Source of the DNA: Ramlibacter sp.
GTDB lineage: Bacteria; Pseudomonadota; Gammaproteobacteria; Burkholderiales; Burkholderiaceae_C
Reading direction: 5' to 3'
NCBI GenBank assembly: GCA_021323335.1
Contig: JAJTCN010000032.1
Span: forward strand, 1 to 36,550
DNA length: 36,550 bases
Part shown: piece after piece, positions 24,311 to 32,649 of the stretch
Numbering within the stretch: the stretch's first letter is position 1
Layout: each line of letters opens with the position of its first letter
The notes under the pieces: model-generated
Databases searched by the model: none
What the model saw: only the letters and a program-made list of their open reading frames with translations
What the model was told of the DNA's origin: nothing
Program-made: the position numbers and the translations under genes

Positions 24311-26493
24311 CTGCCCTGCTGCAACGCATGGGCGCCTTGCGACGCCTGCGCTTCATCCATCTCGCCTGGGGGCTGCTGGCCGTCTGGGCCATCGGCATCC
24401 TGGTGGCCGCCTGGCAGCTGGGGAACTGGCGGCAGGAGCTGTCGCTTACGCTGCTGCAACTCAATGCCGACGCCCAGTTTCGCGCCCGCGCGCACGGCCG
24501 CGAGGGCGTGGACCCGGAGTGGTACCGGCGCAAGGCGCTGACGCTGCTGTCGGCCACCCAGCAGGTGCAGCGCGATGCGGTCTGGACGGCCTTCATGCCC
24601 GGGTCCTGGCAGGCCTTCGACAACCTGGAGGAGCAGTTGCAGGCGCGGCTGGAGCGCGAGTTCAGCGACATCGTGGTGGAGACGGTGCGCCGCGAGCTGT
24701 ACCTGCGCGCCTCCAAACTCACCGGCGTGCCGTTGCTGCGCGCCACCGGCGACCTGAACCCCGCCGTCGATTGCCGTTCGCCGGTACCCGAGGACACCGA
24801 GCGCAAGCTCACGTCCGGCACCGAAGACCTGGCCGAATTCGTGGCCGTGCGCGATTACGTGCTGGGAGTGGAGCGGCTGGACGAGGCGGTGCAGTCCTTC
24901 CTGTCGCTGCACTACAGCGCCGGCCAGCCGGACCAGTTGCGCCGGCTGGTCGCGTACACGCTGCACAAGGAGCTGCCGGGCGCGCTGGAGCACAGCGTGC
25001 GCATGTTCCAGGGCGGCGACGAGGTGAACATCGAGCAGGCGCTGATGCAGTCTCGCCTGCAGTGGGCCACGCGCTGCTCGCTGGCCAAGGCCATGAGCGC
25101 CCTGCACGCCCGACTGCTGAACACCAACGACCTGTTCGCGCTGGAGCAGGACCTGGCCAAGCGCAGCGCCGGCCTGTTCGATCCACCGGCGAGGCCGGTC
25201 CCCTTTGACCGCACGCTGGAGCGTTACCGTGCCGTGCACAAGCTGCTGGACGACCAGCACGCCTTCCTGGGCAAGGGCCGCAACGACTGGATGCGCGAGG
25301 GCACGCTGAAGCTGGGGCCGGCCTACCAGGACATGCTTGTGCGCATCGAGCGCACCCGCCTGCTGGGCCCCGAGGTCGTGCAGCAATTGCGTAACCAGTC
25401 CGGTGCGGCCTTCGCCGAGTTCCGGCGCCAGTTCGAGCAGGCCTTCGGCAGCCAGGGCCAGCCCGGCATCGTGTGGCTGGAGTCCGAGCAACGCTTCGGC
25501 CTGTCGCCAGAGCGCGCGGCCGTGCGCAACGGCCTGGGCGGGCTGCTCAAGGCATCGTTCATGAGTGAAGAGGCGGCGCCGGCCAAGGGCGTGCGCGAAA
25601 CCACCTCGCTGCCCAGGATCCTGGAAGAGGCCCGCAAGCTGGCAGCCGAGCGCACGCGCGTGCTGGCCGAGGTGGTGCCCGCCTTCCCGGAGGCCGCGCG
25701 GCCCGTCGTCACGCGTGTCATCGATGTGCGCGTTTCGGAGATGGTCTACCAGAAGGCCTATCGCACCCTCAAGGCCACCTTGCCGGAAGACGTGGCCACG
25801 CCGCTGGACCCCGCCGCCTTCCGCGGCCAGCGCGACCAGGTGCTGGCCTTGCAGGCGCTGCTGAAGGAGACCGGGGGACGGTGGTATGGCGACCGGCTCG
25901 TGGCAACGGTGGATAGCGAGGTGCTGCGGCGGCTGGCGCTGGTGCAGGAGGAGATGCGCCAGGTTCCGCTGCACGACGGCAAGCTGGACAACTTTGGCTG
26001 GTGGCAGGGGGAGCCGATCGCGGTGGCGCAGGTGGCAGGGGCCGAGGGCGCGGCGGGGCAGGCTTCGCTGGGCAAGACGGCCATACGGCTGGAGGCTCTG
26101 GTGCAGAAGGCGCGTGCGCTGCAGGTCTTGGGGAGTCCGGCTGTTGCTTCGGATCCCGCGGCCTTGAAGTGGCAACAGTTGCAGGCGGAGTTGGCGCGCT
26201 ACAACGCGCGGGCGTCGGATAGCAGCTTGCTGCGGATGGAGCGGTATCTCGGTGCGCTGGGGACGGATCTGCGGCGGGAGAATTGCGCGGAACGGTTGTC
26301 TTCTGCGCTCGTTCCTGCGGCGCACGAGGATGTGATCTCGCAGCGGCAGATGCAGGTGCACCAGGCGCTGACCAGCCGGTGCGATGAGCTGCGCGCGTCG
26401 CCGGTGGCTTTCGTCATTCCCGCGGAGGCGGGAATCCAGGGCTTCCGGATGCAGGGAGCCCTGGGCCCCCGCCTCCGCGGAGGTGACGGTTAG
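24307..26493 (+). CDS. Large membrane-anchored helical protein, unknown function
   Basis: 728 aa. One membrane segment near the N-terminus (residues about 16-38, LAWGLLAVWAIGILVAAW), then about 690 residues with helix-rich, Arg/Glu/Leu-rich composition, no signal for export beyond the anchor and no recognised catalytic motif. Some parts (RELYLRASKLTG, DYVLGVERLDEAVQSFLSLH) vaguely recall the middle region of TssM/IcmF proteins, but no other type VI gene is nearby, so this is not used as the call. The last 27 or so residues (from FVIPAEAGIQG on) are encoded by a palindromic repeat copy and cannot be ancestral protein sequence. Coupled to the small membrane protein upstream. Convergent and overlapping by three bases with the SDR gene. 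Confidence 0.75.
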   Translation: MTALLQRMGALRRLRFIHLAWGLLAVWAIGILVAAWQLGNWRQELSLTLLQLNADAQFRARAHGREGVDPEWYRRKALTLLSATQQVQRDAVWTAFMPGSWQAFDNLEEQLQARLEREFSDIVVETVRRELYLRASKLTGVPLLRATGDLNPAVDCRSPVPEDTERKLTSGTEDLAEFVAVRDYVLGVERLDEAVQSFLSLHYSAGQPDQLRRLVAYTLHKELPGALEHSVRMFQGGDEVNIEQALMQSRLQWATRCSLAKAMSALHARLLNTNDLFALEQDLAKRSAGLFDPPARPVPFDRTLERYRAVHKLLDDQHAFLGKGRNDWMREGTLKLGPAYQDMLVRIERTRLLGPEVVQQLRNQSGAAFAEFRRQFEQAFGSQGQPGIVWLESEQRFGLSPERAAVRNGLGGLLKASFMSEEAAPAKGVRETTSLPRILEEARKLAAERTRVLAEVVPAFPEAARPVVTRVIDVRVSEMVYQKAYRTLKATLPEDVATPLDPAAFRGQRDQVLALQALLKETGGRWYGDRLVATVDSEVLRRLALVQEEMRQVPLHDGKLDNFGWWQGEPIAVAQVAGAEGAAGQASLGKTAIRLEALVQKARALQVLGSPAVASDPAALKWQQLQAELARYNARASDSSLLRMERYLGALGTDLRRENCAERLSSALVPAAHEDVISQRQMQVHQALTSRCDELRASPVAFVIPAEAGIQGFRMQGALGPRLRGGDG
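26410..26487. repeat. Palindromic repeat, copy D, inside the end of a coding frame
   Basis: Two inverted units (GTCATTCCCGCGGAGGCGGG at 26413 and CCCGCCTCCGCGGAGGTGAC at 26468) around AATCCAGGGCTTCC...GGAGCCCTGG. Unlike copies A-C it is not wholly intergenic: the frame of the large unknown protein reads through it and stops at 26491-26493, one codon after it. Confidence 0.82.
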
Positions 26494-27413
26494 CGGAGCC
26501 CTTCCGCCACCGTCGGATACCAGAGTCTCAGCCGCAGCTCCTTCTTCAGCCGCGTGTTATCCAGCCTGCGCGACTCGCTCATGAAACTCAGCAGCATCAA
26601 CGGCAACTGCTCCTGCGCCGTACTCCGCGCCACCCGCGGCGGCCGCGGAAGGCTGTACAAGTCCGCCGCCAGGTCGAAGTAATCGCCCATCTTCAACTCG
26701 GTGTCGTCACTCGCGTTGTAGACCCTCTGCGTTGCGCCTCGCCACATCGCAGCGAACAGCGCCCGCGCCAGGTCGTCCGCGTGAATGTGGTTGGTGTAGA
26801 CGTCGTCCTGCGCCTGCAGCACCGGCGTGCCCTTCAGCAGCCGGTCTCGCGGCGTGCCGCCAACGCGGTCGGGCGCATAGATCCCCGGGATGCGCAACAC
26901 GCTGACGCGCGCCCCGGTGCCGCGTCCGAAGAAGCGCACCTGCCGCTCCGCATCCACCCGCCGCTGCGCGCGAGGCGTACGAGGCTGCACCGGGCGCGAC
27001 TCGGACACCCACTCGCCCTGGCAGTCCCCATAGACGCCGCTGGTGGACCCATAGACCAGCGATGCGGGTGGCGTGCGCAGCCGCAGCATGCGCAGCAAGG
27101 CCTGGGTGCGAACGTCGCGCCACCATTCCTGCTGCGGCTCGCTCGGCGGCGGCGCCAGGTGCACGACACGGTTGGCAATGCCGGCCAGCCGGGCCAGCGT
27201 GCGCGGTGCATCCAGGTCGCCCTGCAAGGGCAAGATGCCGCGCTGGCGCAATTCGGGCACCCGCTCGGGCGTGGAGGTCAGCGCGATCACCCGCACGCGC
27301 GCCGGCAGGGCCTGCGCGACACGCAGGCCGACGTCTCCACAGCCGACGATCAAGACGCGGGTACGGCGGAAACGGCTGGGCAATGCGCCGAGGGGGGTCT
27401 GGTTTGAGGGCAA
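26490..27413 (-). CDS. Atypical SDR / NAD-dependent epimerase-like protein (YeeZ-like)
   Basis: About 307 aa. Rossmann N-terminus VLIVGCGDVGLRVAQAL (GxGxxG kept), then VVHLAPPP, LVYGSTSGVYGDCQGEWVSE and LRIPGIYAPDR, the pattern of extended atypical SDRs related to E. coli YeeZ. The usual catalytic YxxxK is absent (RTPRAQRRVDAE stands there), as in YeeZ. Substrate unknown. No ATG exists at the N-terminus: TTG at 27413 or TTG at 27383 are the candidates, both without a clear ribosome site, and the much longer open frame upstream is the antisense of the reductase gene. The stop overlaps the end of the converging gene. Confidence 0.8.
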   Translation of the reverse strand: MPSNQTPLGALPSRFRRTRVLIVGCGDVGLRVAQALPARVRVIALTSTPERVPELRQRGILPLQGDLDAPRTLARLAGIANRVVHLAPPPSEPQQEWWRDVRTQALLRMLRLRTPPASLVYGSTSGVYGDCQGEWVSESRPVQPRTPRAQRRVDAERQVRFFGRGTGARVSVLRIPGIYAPDRVGGTPRDRLLKGTPVLQAQDDVYTNHIHADDLARALFAAMWRGATQRVYNASDDTELKMGDYFDLAADLYSLPRPPRVARSTAQEQLPLMLLSFMSESRRLDNTRLKKELRLRLWYPTVAEGLR

Positions 27414-27458
27414 AATCGCAGTCGTACGAGACCGAAGCGCTCTGAGGATACCTAAAGC

Positions 27459-28508
27459 ATGACCGCCACCCCGGCCGCCGGCCCCTTTCAAGTCACGGTG
27501 CAACCCAGCGGCCGCACCTTCAGCGTGGACGGCGGCGAGGCCATCCTGCCTGCGGCCATCCGCCAGGGCATCGGCATGCCTTACGGCTGCAAGGACGGCG
27601 CCTGTGGCTCCTGCAAGTGCAAGAAGCTCGAGGGCACCGTGGTGCACGGCCCCCACCAGACCAAGGCCCTGTCCCCGGAAGAAGAAGCCAACGGGCTGGT
27701 GCTGACCTGCTGCGCGGTGCCGCAGACCGACGTGGTGCTGGAGTCGCGCCAGGTCACCGACGAAAGCGCCTTCCCCATCCGCAAGATGCCGTCTCGCGTG
27801 ACCTCGCTGGAGAAGGTGTCGCACGACGTGATGATCGTCAAGCTGCAGCTGCCGGCCAACGACACGATGCGCTACCACGCGGGCCAGTACGTCGAATTCA
27901 TCCTGCGCGATGGCTCGCGGCGCAGCTACTCCATGGCCAACGCGCCGCACAACGGCCCGGGCGTGGAGCTGCACATCCGGCACATGCCGGGCGGCAAGTT
28001 CACCGACCACGTCTTCACGGCGATGAAGGAAAAGGAGATCCTGCGCGTGGAAGGGCCGTTCGGCAGCTTCTACCTGCGCGAGGACTCCGAGAAGCCGATG
28101 GTGCTGCTGGCCTCCGGCACCGGCTTCGCGCCGATCAAGGCATTGATCGAGCACCTGCAGATGAAGGGCAGCCAGCGGGCCATGACGCTGTATTGGGGTG
28201 GCCGGCGCCCGTCGGACCTGTACATGGATGCATGGGTCAAGGAACGGCTGGCGGAGATGCCGACCCTGAAGTACGTACCGGTGATTTCGAATGCCCTGCC
28301 CGAGGACAACTGGACGGGCCGCACGGGCTTCGTGCACAAGGCGGTTATGGAAGATTTGCCGGATTTGTCCGGGCACCAGGTCTATGCCTGTGGGGCGCCG
28401 ATTGTGGTGGATTCGGCCCGCGCCGAGTATTCAGCGCGTTGCGGGCTGCCGCCCGAAGAGTTCTACGCCGACGCCTTCACGACGGAGGCGGACAAGCACG
28501 GAGGCTGA
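27459..28508 (+). CDS. Ferredoxin-type NAD(P)H flavin reductase (CDP-6-deoxy-glucoseen reductase-like)
   Basis: 349 aa electron-transfer protein in three parts. N-terminal plant-type 2Fe-2S domain with CKDGACGSC (C-x4-C-x2-C) and the fourth Cys in LVLTCC. FAD-binding domain with RRSYSMAN. NAD(P)-binding domain with GTGFAPIKA and the closing CGAP. This is the layout of AscD/RfbI-type reductases and of oxygenase reductase components. In Burkholderiales this gene is common outside sugar loci, so a role in 3,6-dideoxyhexose synthesis should not be assumed although gmd/fcl and polysaccharide genes are near. The ATG at 27459 is preceded by GAGGA. Divergent from the SDR gene. Confidence 0.9.
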   Translation: MTATPAAGPFQVTVQPSGRTFSVDGGEAILPAAIRQGIGMPYGCKDGACGSCKCKKLEGTVVHGPHQTKALSPEEEANGLVLTCCAVPQTDVVLESRQVTDESAFPIRKMPSRVTSLEKVSHDVMIVKLQLPANDTMRYHAGQYVEFILRDGSRRSYSMANAPHNGPGVELHIRHMPGGKFTDHVFTAMKEKEILRVEGPFGSFYLREDSEKPMVLLASGTGFAPIKALIEHLQMKGSQRAMTLYWGGRRPSDLYMDAWVKERLAEMPTLKYVPVISNALPEDNWTGRTGFVHKAVMEDLPDLSGHQVYACGAPIVVDSARAEYSARCGLPPEEFYADAFTTEADKHGG

Positions 28509-28514
28509 CGGCTC

Positions 28515-28706
28515 TTAGCTGGTCAGCGCCCAGGCCAGCGCGGTCCACAGACCCAGCGAAAACAAGCCACCCAGCCAGAATGTCGGACTGACGAGGATGC
28601 CGGGGCCTTCGTCACTGGCGATCGACTCCCAGCCAGCTTCCCGGACGCGCTCCATCGTGGGGAGCGGCCAGCCAGCACGCGGCAGGGAAGTGCTTTGGTG
28701 TGCCAT
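28515..28706 (-). CDS. Small single-pass membrane protein, unknown
   Basis: 63 aa. The ATG at 28706 has a good ribosome site (AAGGAGA, six bases upstream), which supports it as a real gene. The N-terminal half is soluble (PLPTMERVREAGWESIASDEG); the C-terminal end is a membrane segment (FWLGGLFSLGLWTALAWAL). No family recognised. Its end lies six bases from the end of the converging reductase gene. The 190 bases upstream, up to the Bug-protein gene, hold the promoters of both divergent genes. Confidence 0.7.
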   Translation of the reverse strand: MAHQSTSLPRAGWPLPTMERVREAGWESIASDEGPGILVSPTFWLGGLFSLGLWTALAWALTS

Positions 28707-28870
28707 GAAGTCTCCTTCTTGTTGTGCGCTTTCATCACAACGCCTTGGTTGCAAGGTAGTTGTAAGAAAGCACGCACGCGAAGCGTAGGTCAGGTTTGTC
28801 AAAATCAGCCTGCCTGATGGGATGAACGGTTGAGCTCGAGGTGTTACTGGGACCGTTTGTGATGTGCATT

Positions 28871-28890
28871 CGCCACGATTGGCGACAATC
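28871..28890 (+). promoter_or_regulatory. Possible promoter with small inverted repeat before the Bug gene
   Basis: CGCCA (28871-28875) and TGGCG (28880-28884) form a 5-base inverted repeat directly before ACAAT of a GACAAT-like -10 box, eight bases before the ATG. Such a box close to the start is plausible for a short-leader transcript, but no good -35 is seen. Confidence 0.25.
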
Positions 28891-28897
28891 GGGCCCC

Positions 28898-29875
28898 ATG
28901 ACCACACGCCGACACCTCCTCCTCTCCTCCCTCGGATTCGCTGCCGTCCTGGCCGCACCCGCCGCCCTGGCGCAGGCGAACCGGCCCATCAGGCTGATCG
29001 TTCCCTACGGCGCCGGCGGCCCGATCGACACCACGGCCCGCGTGCTGGCCGAGCGCGTCAAGGACAGCCTGGGAACCGTGATCATCGAAAACCGCCCCGG
29101 CGGCGGCGGCAACATCGGCGCCGATGCTGTGGCCAAGGCGGCGCCGGACGGCCTCACGATCGGCATCTCCGCGGTGGCCACGCATGCCATCAACCCGTGG
29201 CTGTTCTCGAAGATGCCGTACGACCCGGTGAAGGACTTCGCGGCCATCACGCAGATGGTGCGGGTACCCAACGTGCTGGTGATGAACGCGGACACGGCGG
29301 CGCGCCTGAAGATCAACACCCTGCAAGACCTGATCGCCTACGCCAAGGCCAATCCGGCCAAGCTGAATTACGGCAGCGGCGGCAATGGCAGCGCCGGCCA
29401 CCTGGCGGGCGAGATGTTCAAGCGCGATGCCGGCATCTTTGCCGTGCACATCCCCTACAACGGCGGCAACCCGGCGCAGCTGGCCCTGCTGTCGGGGCAG
29501 GTGGACTTCAACTTCGACAACCTCGCAACAGCAGCCCCGAACATCCGCGCCGGAAAGCTGAAGGCGCTGGCCGTCACCACGCTGAACCGCTCGCCCAACC
29601 TGCCGGACGTGCCGCCCGTGGCGGATACGCTGAAAGGCTTTGCCATCGACACCTGGTGGGGGCTGGTGGCGCCCGCCGGTACGCCGCGCGACGTGGTGCA
29701 GAAGCTGAACCAGGGCTTCGTGGCGGCACTCAATTCGCCGGAAGCGAAGACCCGCTTCGCCGGGCTGATGGCGGAGCCGGTGCCCAACTCGCCCGAGGAG
29801 TTCGGCTCGTTCATGCGCAACGAGCTCGCCAAATACGAAAAAGTGGTGAAGGCATCGGGCGCAAAGGTGGATTGA
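28898..29875 (+). CDS. Bug-family (tripartite tricarboxylate transporter) periplasmic binding protein
   Basis: 325 aa extracytoplasmic solute receptor. Signal peptide MTTRRHLLLSSLGFAAVLAA, cleaved after AALA, with a twin-arginine-like start. Mature part: RPIRLIVPYGAGGPIDTTAR (the family beta-hairpin block), IIENRPGGGGNIGADAVAKA, LNYGSGGNGSAGHLAGEMF, HIPYNGGNPAQLALLSGQVD, and LVAPAGTPRDVVQKLN, all Bug signatures. It binds a small carboxylate or related solute, identity unknown. No TctA/TctB membrane genes are adjacent, as is usual for the many orphan Bug genes of Burkholderiales. The start at 28898 matches the signal peptide. Confidence 0.95.
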   Translation: MTTRRHLLLSSLGFAAVLAAPAALAQANRPIRLIVPYGAGGPIDTTARVLAERVKDSLGTVIIENRPGGGGNIGADAVAKAAPDGLTIGISAVATHAINPWLFSKMPYDPVKDFAAITQMVRVPNVLVMNADTAARLKINTLQDLIAYAKANPAKLNYGSGGNGSAGHLAGEMFKRDAGIFAVHIPYNGGNPAQLALLSGQVDFNFDNLATAAPNIRAGKLKALAVTTLNRSPNLPDVPPVADTLKGFAIDTWWGLVAPAGTPRDVVQKLNQGFVAALNSPEAKTRFAGLMAEPVPNSPEEFGSFMRNELAKYEKVVKASGAKVD

Positions 29876-29880
29876 CAGCT

Positions 29881-29936
29881 GAGCCGCGGCTCCTACGCTG
29901 CTTGTGAGATTTGTCTGACACGGCTCCGATGAGCCG
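29881..29936. terminator. Paired GC-rich hairpins after the Bug gene
   Basis: A perfect 12-base palindrome GAGCCG/CGGCTC (29881-29892) stands five bases after the stop. A second hairpin has arms CGGCTC (29921-29926) and GAGCCG (29931-29936) with loop CGAT. The arms have the same sequence, so alternative pairings between them are also possible. No T-run follows, so ending of transcription is uncertain. Confidence 0.35.
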
Positions 29937-29979
29937 GGTTGCACATTGAAACCTCAAGCACAACGGTAGGGAGCCCGCC

Positions 29980-30531
29980 ATGTGGACGCAGCGAACACTC
30001 CTGGGGTTGGTCATTGGTTCGATGGCAGCCTTTTCCGCCGTCGCCGAAACGGGATCCCTGCGCTGGCGCGGCGCGGGCTCTTCCATCGGTTTGAAGGCTG
30101 GCAACGCTGATTTCCGCGTGCCGTGCGGCTCCGTCGCCGTGCCCTGTGAGGGTGGGGGCACCTCCGCCCTTCTCTATTCCAGCGCCAAGGCGCCGCGTTC
30201 CATCAGCATGCAGGTGGGCAACCTGGATGCGGGCAACACGCTGCGCATGGCGCGCCCGCAAGGAATGAACATCAGCTTGATCGGCAAGACAGGTGTCGCG
30301 CCCGATCTGGGGGTGTATGGGCGCGTGGGGACGTTCTTCGGGAAGTCCGGGCCGTCGCTGACGCCCTCGTCTTATGGCGAGGGTTCGGGGCTGATGTACG
30401 GGATGGGGGTGAGTTTCGAGTTGTCGCGCAAGGCGTCGGCCAGCCTCGGGGTGGACAGCTATGACTTCCGGACGGCGACGGGGGACTCGCAGGTGAGGGC
30501 GGCGAGTCTGGGGTTGCAGTGGCGGTATTAA
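29980..30531 (+). CDS. Small outer-membrane beta-barrel-like protein
   Basis: 183 aa with signal peptide (residues 1-22, ending SAVAE). The mature part shows short alternating strands (ISMQVGNLD, LGVYGRVGTFFG, MYGMGVSFELS, ASASLGVDSYDF) and ends in LGLQWRY. A C-terminal aromatic after alternating hydrophobics is the recognition signal of outer-membrane barrels, so an OmpW/OmpX-sized eight-strand barrel is likely. Two Cys (VPCGSVAVPCEGG) near residues 47-54 could form a loop disulfide. The ATG at 29980 is preceded by TAGGGAG. Function unknown. It is the last GC-rich gene before the AT-rich block. Confidence 0.75.
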   Translation: MWTQRTLLGLVIGSMAAFSAVAETGSLRWRGAGSSIGLKAGNADFRVPCGSVAVPCEGGGTSALLYSSAKAPRSISMQVGNLDAGNTLRMARPQGMNISLIGKTGVAPDLGVYGRVGTFFGKSGPSLTPSSYGEGSGLMYGMGVSFELSRKASASLGVDSYDFRTATGDSQVRAASLGLQWRY

Positions 30532-30554
30532 CGGCGAATCAGCAAAATTGTTAC

Positions 30555-30576
30555 TCACGAAGACCTCGATTCGTGA
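30555..30576. terminator. Inverted repeat between two converging genes
   Basis: TCACGAA (30555-30561) and TTCGTGA (30570-30576) form 7-base arms with an 8-base loop. It lies midway between the ends of the outer-membrane protein gene and the WecG-type gene, at the base-composition boundary. Could end transcription from either side; no strong T-run. Confidence 0.4.
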
Positions 30577-30593
30577 ATTGACCGAGGGTGTAT

Positions 30594-31370
30594 TCAGCGA
30601 CCGCTGGATGCTTGGCGAATCAGTTGCCGGGTGGCTCCTAGGATAAACAATGTGTTGGTGACCAAGTACCTCCGCCAAAGACGTCTGGGCTCGCTTAACA
30701 AGCGGTGAAGCCATTCCAACCCGGCTCGCTGCATCCAAGACGGCGCCCGTTTAATACGCCCGGCGTGAAAATCAAACGCTGCGCCGACGCCGACCATGAC
30801 GGCATGAACTCGGCCACGATGCGCATGCATCCACGCCTCCTGCTTAGGGCAGCCTAAACCCACCCAAGCAATACCCGCCCCAGATCGATTGATCTCCTCG
30901 ACAACAGCCTCATCTTCAACTTCACTCAGCTGACGGAAAGGGGGCGACATTGCCCCCGCAATCTTGAGGTTTGGGAAACGTTCAATAATGTTCGCCTGCA
31001 AAAGCTGCAGCGATTCTGGACTCCCACCATAAAAAAATACCGAAACCCCAGAATTCGATGCAACTTCGCAGGCATGCAGCATCAGATCTGGTCCACTAAT
31101 TCTCTCCTGATCCTCGTGGCCCTGACGTCGCAACATCCAAGCGACCGGGGCGCCATCGGGGGTGGCAAGGTCTGCGCTATTTAGGACGTTTAGAAAGTCC
31201 TGATCTTGAGTAGCAGTAACTACCGAGTGAGCATTGCAAATGCATACATAACGACTCTCCCTTTGCTGAGCCCATTGGACGATCTGGGATAGCACACCCG
31301 ACCATGTACACACATCGATGCTCGGGGCCAATACCTGCGCACGACGCCTAGAACCATTCATCAAAGTCAT
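30594..31370 (-). CDS. WecG/TagA/CpsF-family glycosyltransferase
   Basis: 258 aa GT26 enzyme that adds a sugar to a lipid-linked intermediate at the inner membrane. Seen: VCICNAHSVVTATQD, ATPDGAPVAWMLR (family TPDG.pv.w), VFFYGGSPESLQLLQ, WVGLGCPKQEAWMH (family GlG.PkQE), and VGVGAAFDFHAGRIKRAPSWMQRAGLEWLHRL, all hallmarks. A C-terminal hydrophobic/basic tail follows. The ATG at 31370 overlaps the stop of the upstream GT4 gene (ATGA). Last gene of the leftward glycan operon. It would add the second or a later sugar of the repeat unit. More AT-rich than the genes to its left. Confidence 0.93.
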   Translation of the reverse strand: MTLMNGSRRRAQVLAPSIDVCTWSGVLSQIVQWAQQRESRYVCICNAHSVVTATQDQDFLNVLNSADLATPDGAPVAWMLRRQGHEDQERISGPDLMLHACEVASNSGVSVFFYGGSPESLQLLQANIIERFPNLKIAGAMSPPFRQLSEVEDEAVVEEINRSGAGIAWVGLGCPKQEAWMHAHRGRVHAVMVGVGAAFDFHAGRIKRAPSWMQRAGLEWLHRLLSEPRRLWRRYLVTNTLFILGATRQLIRQASSGR

Positions 31371-32500
31371 AAGTCATAAGTCAAATTTGCCACCCGTAAC
31401 CAAGATTGCTCCCGGGCATATGCAAGAGCGCTCTGCGCAAGCCTTAATCGCTCGTCGTCGTTGCGCAACAAGCCCTCAATCGTGCGTGCCAGTTCTGCTT
31501 CGTCATCAACGGGGACTAATTGCCCAGAAACATTACTGGCGATGGCATCAGGTATACCGCCTGTATTCGTCCCGACCGATGGCAAAGCAAATGAGGCAGC
31601 CTCAAGAAATACAAGACCGAACCCCTCAACCTCACCATTAAGCCCCGGCTGCGCCGAAAGACAAAACAAATCAGACGCGCTGAAAGCAGCATCAACCACA
31701 GCACGCGGTACGGCTCCCGTGAAATGAGCTCGTACCATCCCTGTCGCGATAACGCTTTGGACTTGCTTAACATACACTGCGTCGTCTGTAGGGCCACAGA
31801 CCAACCAAGTAATCCGCCGAGCGATTTCTGGGCTTAGAAGTGCGAGCGCACGTGCTAAGAAATGATGACCTTTTCTAGGTACAACCCGCCCTACCGTTAG
31901 CAGAATCAAGTCGCAGCCTTCCAATTCAAGCTTAGCTCTTGCCGCCCCCTTATTCATAATTCCGTCCGGCATTCGCACGCCGAGAGGTATGGTTCGAATG
32001 GGCAATTCCCGCGCTCCGGGAAAGGATCGTGCGAGCAAATCGGTGGTGTACCGGCTATTAGTGACGGCAATGAACCACCCGTTCCAGAAGCGGGCGATGC
32101 TAAGCGCAAGGCGTCGGAAGGCAGAGCGCATGAAGTTGATCTCGGTACCATGAAAAGTCGCAACGCATGTTGCCCGTACCCGAAAGGGCGAGAGAGCAAG
32201 AGGAATGTAGAACGGCCAATCCACTGCGTGCACCACATCAGCATCACTGTGTCTAAAGCTCAGTTGCCAGACCAACATCAGCTTAGCAAGTGCGCCCATG
32301 GAATTGTGTCGCCCCCCCCTGAATCTCTCCACCCTAAACAATGGCCAATGCATTTCGTCGACCGAACTCACCCCGTAATCGGGTGCGACGACGACTACGG
32401 AGTGACCTGCCAAACCGGCCGCGTTAGCGATCTCCAATGCATAAGTACCGATCCCCCCATGAACGGGCGAGAACTCGCTGGTCATCAGCACAATCTTCAT
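31367..32500 (-). CDS. Glycosyltransferase family 4
   Basis: 377 aa GT-B enzyme using a nucleotide sugar to extend a lipid-linked glycan. Seen: MTSEFSPVHGGIGTYALEI (N-terminal GGI.tY loop), ATFHGTEINFM, LLTVGRVVPRKGHHFLARAL (start of the C-terminal Rossmann half), and GEVEGFGLVFLEAASFALP, with the E-x7-E motif (EGFGLVFLE). The start is the ATG at 32500; a TTG five codons upstream only adds hydrophobic residues. Overlaps the WecG-type gene by four bases. Sugar specificity cannot be told. The 149 bases upstream to the polymerase gene hold no gene. Confidence 0.92.
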   Translation of the reverse strand: MKIVLMTSEFSPVHGGIGTYALEIANAAGLAGHSVVVVAPDYGVSSVDEMHWPLFRVERFRGGRHNSMGALAKLMLVWQLSFRHSDADVVHAVDWPFYIPLALSPFRVRATCVATFHGTEINFMRSAFRRLALSIARFWNGWFIAVTNSRYTTDLLARSFPGARELPIRTIPLGVRMPDGIMNKGAARAKLELEGCDLILLTVGRVVPRKGHHFLARALALLSPEIARRITWLVCGPTDDAVYVKQVQSVIATGMVRAHFTGAVPRAVVDAAFSASDLFCLSAQPGLNGEVEGFGLVFLEAASFALPSVGTNTGGIPDAIASNVSGQLVPVDDEAELARTIEGLLRNDDERLRLAQSALAYAREQSWLRVANLTYDL

Positions 32501-32649
32501 AATAACGATCACCAAGGGCAGTTAAAGACGCCGCTGCGCACATGAGAAGGCCTTACACGCATTAAGCTAATCAGATAAGGCTCTGTGCTGAGTCGGAGAC
32601 CGCTTTCACAGGAGCGACCAATGACGACAACATACTGCACTCAGTAAGT

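Noticed and set aside
24073..26361. A 762-codon minus-strand frame opposite the large unknown gene
   Set aside because: Arg/His/Gln/Leu-rich sequence typical of an antisense GC-rich frame, no domains; the plus-strand pair has ribosome sites, coupling and membrane segments.
24307..26493. Calling the large membrane protein TssM/IcmF of a type VI secretion system
   Set aside because: Only vague local likeness, no Walker A, and no other type VI genes in the window.
26490..28376. A 628-codon minus-strand frame over the SDR and reductase genes
   Set aside because: Its first half is antisense to the well-supported reductase gene and has His/Arg-rich shadow composition; only the SDR part is real.
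27459..28508. Assigning the flavoprotein to dideoxysugar synthesis with the glycan genes
   Set aside because: No CDP-sugar genes (dehydratase, E1) nearby, and such reductases are common in Burkholderiales without sugar context.
32621..32647. Eight-codon plus-strand frame with AGGAGC before its ATG
   Set aside because: No gene follows on that strand; the next sequence is antisense to the polymerase gene, so a leader-peptide role has no target.
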